From assembly GCF_031845265.1 (NCBI RefSeq), contig NZ_JAVRBG010000001.1, forward strand, positions 1 to 64,000: a DNA stretch of 64,000 bases. Direction: 5' to 3'. Origin of the DNA: Mesonia ostreae. GTDB taxonomy: Bacteria; Bacteroidota; Bacteroidia; Flavobacteriales; Flavobacteriaceae. Both the position numbers and the translations under genes were made by a program. This document shows positions 9,051 to 16,332 of the stretch, piece by piece; the stretch's first letter is position 1, and every line of letters starts with the position of its first letter. The notes under the pieces were generated by a model. That model worked only from the letters and a program-made list of their open reading frames with translations, was not told the DNA's origin and ran no database searches.

Positions 9051-9605
9051 TTATGATAGTTTTACATCCTTTAACAACCAATTTTTTAGCTCTTTATCTT
9101 TGTCAGTAGAATGCATTACAACGATATTTCCAGTAGTCTCAAAAACTACTGCTCTAATATCTTCTAAATCCAAAACATTTGCTTCTCGAAGTTTAGACCT
9201 TAAATCGCCTTCTGAAAGTCTTGCCTTCCTTAAATTATCTTTTAGGATTTTGCTTCCGGACATTAGTAACAATGGACTATTGTCAACCGCATTTCTGAAT
9301 AGTTTCCACCTTCTACCGAAAGCGACACTTAGTTGAAAAAGATATATCATAAAGAGTCCCACTAAGCCATCCATTAAAGAAACCGAAGGCGACAGCGAGG
9401 TGGTTGCTATAAGCGAACCAACTGCAACTGTCATTGCAAAGTCAAAGCTGGACATTTTGGAAAGACTACGCTTCCCAAACATACGTGTATAAGCGATGAC
9501 TGCAATATATATAGCCAATGTTGAAAGGGTTATTGCCAAAATAGCTTGCGGTGACGACACAAACCATTTTTCTATACCTTCGGTTATTTGAGATAAATTT
9601 TCCAT
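9051..9605 (-). CDS. DUF421 (YetF family) membrane protein, copy A
   Basis: A 184-residue DUF421 protein. An N-terminal part of three hydrophobic segments (about 18-37, 55-72, 76-95) contains the family signatures FGKRSLSKMSSFDFAMTVAVGS and ATTSLSPSVSLMDG. A soluble C-terminal domain has NSPLLLMSGSKILKDNL and LREANVLDLEDIRAVVFET. YetF-like proteins are widespread in spore formers and stress regulons, with proposed roles in the membrane or envelope; the biochemistry is unclear. It shares the run with a second DUF421 protein (11127-11654), to which it is plainly paralogous. It starts 12 bp after the DUF1989 gene. Confidence 0.9.
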   Translation of the reverse strand: MENLSQITEGIEKWFVSSPQAILAITLSTLAIYIAVIAYTRMFGKRSLSKMSSFDFAMTVAVGSLIATTSLSPSVSLMDGLVGLFMIYLFQLSVAFGRRWKLFRNAVDNSPLLLMSGSKILKDNLRKARLSEGDLRSKLREANVLDLEDIRAVVFETTGNIVVMHSTDKDKELKNWLLKDVKLS

Positions 9606-9617
9606 AGAATTATTTTT

Positions 9618-10196
9618 TTAATCTAGTATTTCATAACCAATAGGCTTAAATGTACCACCGTTACTGTCCTTTGCAGAACAAGCAGTTAATGCTACAATTA
9701 AATCCATTTGTGCCTCAAAAATTATATAATCTTTTGCTTTCGAAGTGGGCGGTACTACACTCACTTTACCATCTGGCTTGAATTGAACATTCATAAATAT
9801 ATTGAAGGCGCTGGGTATATCATCTTTTTCAATGCCAAATTGTTGCAAGTTTTTATACAAATTTTCAAAACAACTGGGATGATACCCGTCCATATTATAG
9901 AAATGTTCAAACGTTTTCATATCGCAAGGTGCTAACAAAAAATCGTTTCTACCATTAATGTCCTCAACAATTCTTACCATTTTGTTACTTCGGTTAGACC
10001 ATAAATAATTTCCTTTGGTTAATAGAATGGTCTCTTCATAATCGAATGTTTTGCCTGATGATAATTTTTCAGCAACGTCATCTCGATTATAAAAAAGGAT
10101 ATCTGAAACTTGCATTCCTTCAATATCTGTAACTTTAAGCCTTTGACCACTTTTTAGAACTAACGATGCGCCTGATTTTGGTGGTATAATATTCAT
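9618..10196 (-). CDS. DUF1989 / urea carboxylase-associated family protein
   Basis: A 192-residue DUF1989 protein. Diagnostic stretches are DIEGMQVSDILFYN (about 24-37), the region ending LLTKGNYLWSNRSNKM, and APCDMKTFEHFYN with HPSCFENL around residues 90-115. The cysteines and histidines in the last stretch are the probable metal ligands. Family members accompany urea carboxylase and related carboxyguanidine-deiminase systems. The TAA of the preceding gntA-like gene overlaps this ATG by one base (TAATG), so the pair is translationally coupled. Pairing with an N-hydroxylase of guanidino compounds suggests both act on one guanidino- or urea-type metabolite. That is inference; no urea carboxylase is in the window. 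Confidence 0.88.
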   Translation of the reverse strand: MNIIPPKSGASLVLKSGQRLKVTDIEGMQVSDILFYNRDDVAEKLSSGKTFDYEETILLTKGNYLWSNRSNKMVRIVEDINGRNDFLLAPCDMKTFEHFYNMDGYHPSCFENLYKNLQQFGIEKDDIPSAFNIFMNVQFKPDGKVSVVPPTSKAKDYIIFEAQMDLIVALTACSAKDSNGGTFKPIGYEILD

Positions 10197-10861
10197 TATT
10201 CAGATTTAAAGTTATATGGGCATTTCCAATCGTCTTCTACAGCTCTACCACTATATTGTCTGGCTTCGCTATTAGTTCCAAAATCTTCGAGCATTGGATT
10301 TACTGAACCTTGAAATGCTTTATCTCTCTTTCGTATTAAATCACGAACCCTAGAATAACGACCCACACTACGCAACAGTTCAAACTGGCTATGTAAGTTA
10401 AAAACAATCATAGGAAATGGGGATGACCTAGCAAAACGTGAGGAATTAGGATGCATCCCAACAATATAAAAAGATGTACCTAACAAACTAAAACTGAACT
10501 TTGATGATGTTGTGTCTGGACTCGTAGTTTTATCCCACGGATGGGTATCTATGGAATGTAAGGTGTGCAATAATTTCCAAAGTGCATTTTCAAAATCTTT
10601 TTCGGTTTCAAAATGTGAATCCTCGAACGTAGCGATAAAGCTTTGAAATTTCATAGAATTTTCTTCTACATCAGCCACATATTCTTTTAAGTCGTTTAAT
10701 AGATTATTAGGGCAAAACCCTTGCATTGTTCCATAGCTTTCAATGGTGACATTATCATCTGCAATAACACTTTGTGCCATCACGCAAGGATGGTCATCGA
10801 GAATAAAATCACGTACCATACTAACTATATCGTTCTTATTATCTATACTATCTATCATCAT
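10196..10861 (-). CDS. YqcI/YcgG family protein (GntA-like heme N-hydroxylase)
   Basis: A 221-residue member of the YqcI/YcgG family. Signatures are DDHPCVMAQS (about 23-32), HSIDTHPWD in the middle and the well-conserved MHPNSSRFARSSPFPMIVFN block (about 134-153) followed by FELLR. The family includes GntA, described as a heme-dependent N-hydroxylase of guanidino compounds in guanitoxin synthesis; the DHPC and HP residues are plausible heme or active-site residues. It overlaps the 3' end of the SemiSWEET gene by 14 bp and the following DUF1989 gene by 1 bp. A substrate such as arginine or another guanidine is a guess. The toxin pathway itself is not present. Confidence 0.82.
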   Translation of the reverse strand: MMIDSIDNKNDIVSMVRDFILDDHPCVMAQSVIADDNVTIESYGTMQGFCPNNLLNDLKEYVADVEENSMKFQSFIATFEDSHFETEKDFENALWKLLHTLHSIDTHPWDKTTSPDTTSSKFSFSLLGTSFYIVGMHPNSSRFARSSPFPMIVFNLHSQFELLRSVGRYSRVRDLIRKRDKAFQGSVNPMLEDFGTNSEARQYSGRAVEDDWKCPYNFKSE

Positions 10862-11120
10862 CTTTTAATTTTTTATTTAAATATATTCCTAGCATTATAG
10901 CATTTAGAATAAATGAAATACCATTGGTTAGTATAATTGGCCAATCGTTTTTCAAAACACCATAAACTGTCTAAAGTCCAACACCTACAAGAAGTATGCT
11001 AAAGAAAAAGGGACTTATATCATCCACTTTTTTTGTTTTAATGGCCTTATAAATTTGTGGAATTACCGCAATGGTTGTAAAGATTCCGGCAAGCATCCCA
11101 ATTATTTCAGTAGTATTCAT
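10848..11120 (-). pseudogene. SemiSWEET-type sugar transporter with premature TAG
   Basis: Not longer than 49 codons as read, but 90 residues if one stop is bridged. It starts at ATG 11120 (MNTTEIIGML) and shows the PQ-loop IPQIYKAIKTKKVDDIS (about residues 20-36), then FFFSILLVGVGL. Codon 50 is TAG (10971-10973) and the same frame continues TVYGVLKNDWPII and a third helix to a TAG at 10848-10850. This is a three-helix SemiSWEET (MtN3/PQ-loop) protein, which works as a dimer to move sugars. The blocked position is usually Trp in relatives, so a single G-to-A change (TGG to TAG) explains it. It lies 6 bp after the DUF421 copy B gene and overlaps the gntA-like start. Probably inactive. Confidence 0.85.
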
Positions 11121-11126
11121 AACATT

Positions 11127-11654
11127 CTATTCCTTTTGAACACCTGTTAAAATATCTTCAGATAAATTACCCTCTTTACCTTCCGAATGAATTACAGAAA
11201 TATCGCCTGTGCTTTCTAGTATTACCGCAAATACTTCATCTTTATTTTTAACATTAGCTTCCCTAAGTTTTGCATATACATCTTGTTTACCAACATTTGT
11301 CCTTTTTAAATTATCTTCTAAAAATTTGCCATTGCGCATTAATAACATTGGCTTATTAGTAAATAAACTATCAAACCAATCCCAATTTCGCTTTCCGTAA
11401 GAAAATAGACTTTGAAAAAATATAATACCAGCAAGTGCCATACCACCCTTTACAATGGATTGCCCTGAGTTCATAACCACACTAGCCAAAATTGAACCTA
11501 CAGAAATAGTGGATGCAAAATCGAAACTAGACATTTTTGCAAATGTTCTTAACCCAGAAATTCTAGTGATTACAATAATTATTGTGAAAATTGCAATAAT
11601 GGTAATAAGCACCTTTAATAAAATTTCGAAAGAAGGATATAACCAATTTTCCAT
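11127..11654 (-). CDS. DUF421 (YetF family) membrane protein, copy B
   Basis: A 175-residue paralogue of the DUF421 protein at 9051-9605. It has an N-terminal hydrophobic half (about 10-90) with SGLRTFAKMSSFDFASTISVGS, and a soluble C-terminal half with NKPMLLMRNGKFLEDNLKR and LREANVKNKDEVFAVILES. It is the first gene of the long minus-strand run that ends at 2610. The AraC-BLUF gene ends 127 bp upstream, leaving room for a promoter and the small inverted repeat at 11745-11761. Having two DUF421 genes in one run suggests a heteromer or distinct regulation. Function is unproven. Confidence 0.88.
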   Translation of the reverse strand: MENWLYPSFEILLKVLITIIAIFTIIIVITRISGLRTFAKMSSFDFASTISVGSILASVVMNSGQSIVKGGMALAGIIFFQSLFSYGKRNWDWFDSLFTNKPMLLMRNGKFLEDNLKRTNVGKQDVYAKLREANVKNKDEVFAVILESTGDISVIHSEGKEGNLSEDILTGVQKE

Positions 11655-11744
11655 ATTATTGAGATTTAATTATTTAGCGGCATAAAAATAATTATTCCCG
11701 ACTGCAAAAATGGCAACTTACGAGAAAAATACTATCGCTATCCG

Positions 11745-11761
11745 TAATAGCCTAGCTATTA
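11745..11761. promoter_or_regulatory. inverted repeat, possible operator for the DUF421-led run
   Basis: The sequence TAATAGC-CTA-GCTATTA is a 7-bp perfect inverted repeat with a 3-nt centre, about 90-107 bp upstream of the first gene of the long run and downstream of the AraC-BLUF stop. It is not followed by a T-run on the strand where a terminator would be needed, so an operator is the more likely reading. AraC proteins often prefer direct repeats, so the link is weak. Confidence 0.25.
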
Positions 11762-11781
11762 AAAACTAGATTTTTATTAAT

Positions 11782-13272
11782 TTACTTAGCGATGGCTAAC
11801 TGAGAAGTACCACCTTTATTTTCCTCTAAAACCAACAATGCATTCCTTGCACGTTCCCACATTAGTTTTGTCCGTAGTTTACTCGCTTTTTTTCTAGAAT
11901 CTTTTTTAGATTGACTAAGAATAAGGTCTGAATCCAGTAATTTGAAACTGGATAAAGTATCTGTGATAAATAGTGATGGTTTTTCTAAAAATGCCATATC
12001 CCAGTTATCAAAAGTCTTACCCGATTTGAAACCTTGATAGATAACTTTTATATTTCTATGACGCTTATCGTTCTGTATTGCATTGAATGTAGAGAGTACA
12101 ACCTCTTTAGGACCTTCTAAAATTTGAAAAAAATTCTGTTTATGATAAATAAGACAACCCGTAATATCATTGGCTTCGTTATTCATTCTTGCTTCTTGTA
12201 AAATATTCTCAAAGTCTTCACTCAAAAGCGCATATTTTGCTGTAGAGTAATAAGATAGTTCATAGGTGGGATTATGAATATGAAAATTTTTACGATATTC
12301 ACTAGGTAACAAACCATACTTTACCGAAAAAATCTTTGAAAAATAACTACGACTATTAAAACCAATAGCATAAACAATTTCAGAAATATTTAAATCTGTG
12401 GTCTCTATTAGTTCTTTTGCCTTCAAAATTCTCAGATTACCAATATATTTATTTACAGACATTTGGAAAAAGTATCTAAAACCGTCTTGAATTCTCTTTT
12501 GGTTTAAACCACACTCTCTCTCAAGATTTACTAATTTTAAAGGTTTATCCAAGTTGGCAGCTATGTATTCAGTTAGCTCTATGACAGAACGCAATTCAGA
12601 TTTTGATAGCTTAACGGACTTCTTACGTTCACGCTTTAAATTCAATTCTCTATTTAAAAATTGACACGACAATACATTGAGAACACTTGCTTCAATTAAG
12701 AGCCTATTGGTTAAATTATTAGGCAATGTTTTCAGTATTGTTTTAACATAAGCAGATGCTCTATTTGAAAAATTACCAAAATAACCATAAGACTTTTCCG
12801 AAGCTAAACTTTTAAGCACATCATTTAACAATTCCTGTAATCTACCTCTTTTGAAATTATTTGTAGATTCCGTCTTTTCCAACGTAATTATCACAAATTT
12901 AAGCTTTGTATCCTTGGGTAATTTTAGTGTACTAAAATCTTTGGAATTACTACTCAGAATAACATTCTGAAATCTTGAAGCATTTGTGGTATTATCGGAA
13001 TTTTGAAATTTATGGTCTAAGAATCCTTCCTGAATGAAAAGGCAATGCAAATAAGACTCGCTAAAATTTAGATAATCAAAATTTAAAGATTTGGTAAGGC
13101 ATATATTAAAACTGAGAACTTCAAGACCAAAAAAGATCTTTAAGGCCTTAATTTTACCGTTCCCATACTCATTGTTAAATATGAAGTAACCAGTATCTGT
13201 TCCTTCATTAAAATTAGCATTAAGTACCAACGCTAAATTTCTAACTACTTCTACAGAACTCGTTTTATCCAT
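11782..13272 (-). CDS. AraC family regulator with C-terminal BLUF photoreceptor domain
   Basis: A 496-residue protein with three parts. Residues 1-220 are an unrecognised sensor-like region. Residues about 228-330 are an AraC-type double helix-turn-helix (LERECGLNQKRIQDGFRYFF, then IVYAIGFNSRSYFSKIFSVK). Residues about 337-430 form a BLUF domain, the FAD blue-light module. There I see the flavin-site Tyr at 341/342 (YYSTA), Asn in ARMNN (361-365), ITGCLIY, the key Gln at 383 in FFQILEG, DKRHRNI, and Trp 424 / Met 426 in FDNWDMAF. These are the residues needed for the BLUF photocycle. A charged, helical tail follows. It lies just upstream of the run holding CRY-DASH and photolyase and is therefore the likely light-responsive regulator. 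The N-terminal part resembles that of the AraC protein at 17834-18859. Confidence 0.9.
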   Translation of the reverse strand: MDKTSSVEVVRNLALVLNANFNEGTDTGYFIFNNEYGNGKIKALKIFFGLEVLSFNICLTKSLNFDYLNFSESYLHCLFIQEGFLDHKFQNSDNTTNASRFQNVILSSNSKDFSTLKLPKDTKLKFVIITLEKTESTNNFKRGRLQELLNDVLKSLASEKSYGYFGNFSNRASAYVKTILKTLPNNLTNRLLIEASVLNVLSCQFLNRELNLKRERKKSVKLSKSELRSVIELTEYIAANLDKPLKLVNLERECGLNQKRIQDGFRYFFQMSVNKYIGNLRILKAKELIETTDLNISEIVYAIGFNSRSYFSKIFSVKYGLLPSEYRKNFHIHNPTYELSYYSTAKYALLSEDFENILQEARMNNEANDITGCLIYHKQNFFQILEGPKEVVLSTFNAIQNDKRHRNIKVIYQGFKSGKTFDNWDMAFLEKPSLFITDTLSSFKLLDSDLILSQSKKDSRKKASKLRTKLMWERARNALLVLEENKGGTSQLAIAK

Positions 13273-13396
13273 ACCTATAAATTTTCAGCAAACCTAAACT
13301 GAAAAATTTATTTGCGCTATAAATAAAAAATCAAAAATTATAAATTATGGTTTTTTTATTGGCTCTTAATTTTCTAGTATTTAGTAATATATGTAA

Positions 13397-14260
13397 TCAA
13401 GAATACGGTTCATCGACAACTAAAGTGGCTTCAATTTCTAATATTGTAGGTTGCTTTAAAATCTCGATAGGTTCTGTTCTGTCTTCATTCCAGATAACAA
13501 GTCCGCGCTCTGCAAATTTCTGTAAATGATTTATCATAGGCCAATGCTTCCATTTACTATAAAAATAGTTGCAATTTTTTATAATGGAATTCATACTATT
13601 TAAAGGTGGTCGGTAAAAGGAATGTTGTTGGTGATAGACTTCAAAAGGTGTTAGTATAAATTTAATACCCAAAGATTCGGCATTAAAAGCAAAATCTGTG
13701 TCCTCTGCACCATAGCCGGTGTAATTTATATCGAACCCATCTATTTTTGAAAATGTCTTATGGGTTAAAAAAAATGTTAGTGACCAGAACATTCCATAAT
13801 CATCTATTTGTCTAACGGAATTTTGCTCAGGACGGTGTGGATGAATTTCACTTTTTGATTTCAATTTGTATTCATCGACTGTTTTAACCTTTTCTGAAAG
13901 ATATTTGGGCAATCCCATATATAAACAATCGTCTTGTATTTGTAGATTTTCGATGGATTTCATATAATCAGCGGAAGGAATGCAATCCACATCCAAGAAT
14001 GCAAGAATATCCTTTGTTGACCAATATGCACCAAGATTTCGAGCTTCAGCAATTGTTAGACTACTAGTTTCGGTAGTTGGTAATAAATAATGTTTAATAT
14101 CCAGAAGACTTTCTGGAATAAAAGATTTTTTAATATCCATTTCAACTAGAATAATCTCATCAGGAATCATTGTACCGTTCTCAACCCCTTTGAGCACTTG
14201 CCTAAGATGTTTTAGCCTTTTATGAAATATTACAATTAAGGATATTCCTCTATTTCTCAT
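13397..14260 (-). CDS. family 2 glycosyltransferase (GT-A)
   Basis: A 287-residue GT-A glycosyltransferase. MRNRGISLIVIFHKRLKHL begins the nucleotide-binding strand, ILAFLDVDCIPS holds the metal-binding DVD motif (about residue 93) and GYGAEDTDFAF (about 186-196) matches the acceptor-side ED motif of galactosyltransferase-like enzymes. No membrane segment is seen, so it should act on the cytoplasmic face. It overlaps the end of the GT-B gene upstream by 11 bp, and three glycosyltransferase genes precede it in the same run. It ends 124 bp before the AraC-BLUF start. Sugar and acceptor are unknown. Confidence 0.85.
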   Translation of the reverse strand: MRNRGISLIVIFHKRLKHLRQVLKGVENGTMIPDEIILVEMDIKKSFIPESLLDIKHYLLPTTETSSLTIAEARNLGAYWSTKDILAFLDVDCIPSADYMKSIENLQIQDDCLYMGLPKYLSEKVKTVDEYKLKSKSEIHPHRPEQNSVRQIDDYGMFWSLTFFLTHKTFSKIDGFDINYTGYGAEDTDFAFNAESLGIKFILTPFEVYHQQHSFYRPPLNSMNSIIKNCNYFYSKWKHWPMINHLQKFAERGLVIWNEDRTEPIEILKQPTILEIEATLVVDEPYS

Positions 14261-15275
14261 ATTCCTCTATTTTATTTTTAAATGCACTCAATAGTTCATC
14301 GTTAACAAACCAATTCTTTAATTCTTTAGGTGGTTTTAATTTTAAACATTTTTTTATACAACCCTGTATATCATCTGTATTGAAACGTATTGCAAGATTA
14401 TTTTTCTCTAAGGCCTTACACATAATTTCCTGTTCATTATACGGTCTTTCTTCTGGGACAGCTACAAACTTATTTTTTAGCGCTAAAATTTCTGAAGTTA
14501 AATTGAGACCACAACTGCTTATTACAACGTCTGCCTTTTTTAAAAAATGTTCAATATCGTCAACAAAACCAATATAATTATAGGTTGGAATTTGTTGTTC
14601 ATTCTCAATATTGCCTAAAATTTTTACTTCACACTTTGGCAATTCATCAATAATTTTATTAACTACATTTGCATTAACCTTTGTACCACCATTTCCACAA
14701 ACAACTACAATTTCTTTGTTCTTCAAAACTGGTCTTTCATATAGAAAACAATACTTTGGGGTAAATTTAAACTGAGAATGAAATCCTAAAAAGTAGGTTT
14801 TATTAATAACTTTTTTAGGCAAAGAATCAGCTAATTCGACGGGTATAAATGAATATAGGAAGTCTGCGGCATCAAAGGCAATTTTATGAGGATTGTCATT
14901 GCGGTTTCCTAATAATAGGTGGTAGCCATAGGGGACAGAAGCAATTCTAAAAATGATTGCAGTTTCGACACTCACATCAATCAAGGCAAGCTTTATATCA
15001 CAGGCAATAATAATATCTAAGATTTGCTTTGTCCTTTCTACTATTTTGGGATTGCTTTTTGGTAGATAATGTGCATATTTTGGCAGATTTTTGAGAGCAG
15101 ATTTGTATTTATCTACTGTGGTATCTTCATCATTAATTTGGGCAATGGGGAAATGACTTTCATCAATTTCTTTAATACCTGTGATTATTAATGAATTTTC
15201 ATAGATGTTCTCACAAAATAAATAGGCGCTATTTAAATGCCCTTTTCCGTGTGTATGTGCGTAGTATGCAACCAT
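14250..15275 (-). CDS. GT-B fold glycosyltransferase, paralogue of 1585-2604
   Basis: A 341-residue protein starting MVAYYAHTHGKGHLN, with IDVSVETAIIFRIASVPYGYH in the N-terminal domain (quoted here as IDVSVETA) and SCGLNLTSEILALKNKFVAVPEERPYNEQ near residues 248-276 (SCGLNLTSE, PEERPYNEQ). These place it in the MurG/MGT-like GT-B group. The VVVCGNGG loop (about 190) is the usual linker to the C-terminal sugar-nucleotide domain. The next gene starts 11 bp inside its end and the previous one ends 1 bp before its start. It and the 1585 protein are paralogues flanking the light-linked genes. The substrate is unknown. Confidence 0.78.
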   Translation of the reverse strand: MVAYYAHTHGKGHLNSAYLFCENIYENSLIITGIKEIDESHFPIAQINDEDTTVDKYKSALKNLPKYAHYLPKSNPKIVERTKQILDIIIACDIKLALIDVSVETAIIFRIASVPYGYHLLLGNRNDNPHKIAFDAADFLYSFIPVELADSLPKKVINKTYFLGFHSQFKFTPKYCFLYERPVLKNKEIVVVCGNGGTKVNANVVNKIIDELPKCEVKILGNIENEQQIPTYNYIGFVDDIEHFLKKADVVISSCGLNLTSEILALKNKFVAVPEERPYNEQEIMCKALEKNNLAIRFNTDDIQGCIKKCLKLKPPKELKNWFVNDELLSAFKNKIEEYEK

Positions 15276-15276
15276 T

Positions 15277-16332
15277 TTATATTGCCTTCACTAAAAAACT
15301 TTCACTATTTCGTTTGTAGAGCTTTTCATAATCATCCACCATTCTTTTATGACAGCAGAAAATTTCGGCCCTCATTCTACAATCTTTTCTTGAAATATGT
15401 TGAATGGTCTCAATACATTTTCTAAAGGTTTCTGGTTTTTGTAGGTTAAATAAACAGCCAGTGTCAGCATTTAGAATTTCAGGTGCTGCACCTACATTAT
15501 TGGCCAAAACTGGCACACCAGAAGCTAGAGCCTCTGCTATTACAAGTCCATAAGGTTCGTCCCATACACTCGAAAACATAAATGCTTTAGATTTACCTAT
15601 CAAATCATTAAGTTGCGGCTGTTTGAGATGCCCAACGTACTCAAAATTGTCATATTTTAAATTCGGTTCAACCTTTTCCTTAAAATAGCTTGGTTCAGAA
15701 ATCGGTCCTGCAAATTTTAAATTTATATTTTCCAATAAGCATAATTCCATTAATTGCGCTAATCCTTTTTCTTTACATATTCTTCCTGACCAAGAATAAT
15801 AATTTTCTGTTGAATTATAATTGTAGTTCCATTGGTTTACATCTATACCGTTGTAAACTGTATGTACTAACGGTAATGTTTTTTGGTATAAATTTGCTGT
15901 ACACTTGCTAACACCAACAAAGGTTTGATTAATATTAGCAGATACAGCTTCTATCGCCAATTTTAAATAGGGAAAGACAGGTGTATGAAATGTCGTTATG
16001 AAATTATGAGCAGAAATATTGCCCATTAATATAGACTGATAATGTAATGAATGATTTTGAACTACATCAAAATCTTGAAGTAAAAAATTGTTTAAGGAAT
16101 ATGATATGCACTTTAAAGAATTTAACTCTTGGCTATCAAAATCGTGAGGTAATTCATTTTTAGTATAAAAAATCATTTCCCCAGCCAATTCTGAACCCTC
16201 TAAGCACAAAGATACTACTTCGTGTCCTCTGCATACCAATTCTTCAACAAGTAGATAGGTTATCATTTCCAAGCCACCTTGAAAAGGTTGTGCAATGGGA
16301 AACGCATCATGACAAACAAAACCAATTTTCAT
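15277..16332 (-). CDS. family 4 glycosyltransferase (GT-B)
   Basis: A 351-residue GT4 enzyme. The N-terminal donor-free domain starts MKIGFVCHDAFPIAQPFQGG with the GG loop. The C-terminal domain has SGRICKEKGLAQL, the strand-turn typical of GT4, and EPYGLVIAEALASGVPVL (about 255-272) with the E-x7-E motif that binds the nucleotide sugar. No signal or membrane segment is seen. It overlaps the end of the processive GT2 gene by 4 bp and ends 1 bp before the GT-B gene, so the four transferases are one transcript. A role in extending a glycolipid or exopolysaccharide is inferred. Confidence 0.88.
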   Translation of the reverse strand: MKIGFVCHDAFPIAQPFQGGLEMITYLLVEELVCRGHEVVSLCLEGSELAGEMIFYTKNELPHDFDSQELNSLKCISYSLNNFLLQDFDVVQNHSLHYQSILMGNISAHNFITTFHTPVFPYLKLAIEAVSANINQTFVGVSKCTANLYQKTLPLVHTVYNGIDVNQWNYNYNSTENYYSWSGRICKEKGLAQLMELCLLENINLKFAGPISEPSYFKEKVEPNLKYDNFEYVGHLKQPQLNDLIGKSKAFMFSSVWDEPYGLVIAEALASGVPVLANNVGAAPEILNADTGCLFNLQKPETFRKCIETIQHISRKDCRMRAEIFCCHKRMVDDYEKLYKRNSESFLVKAI

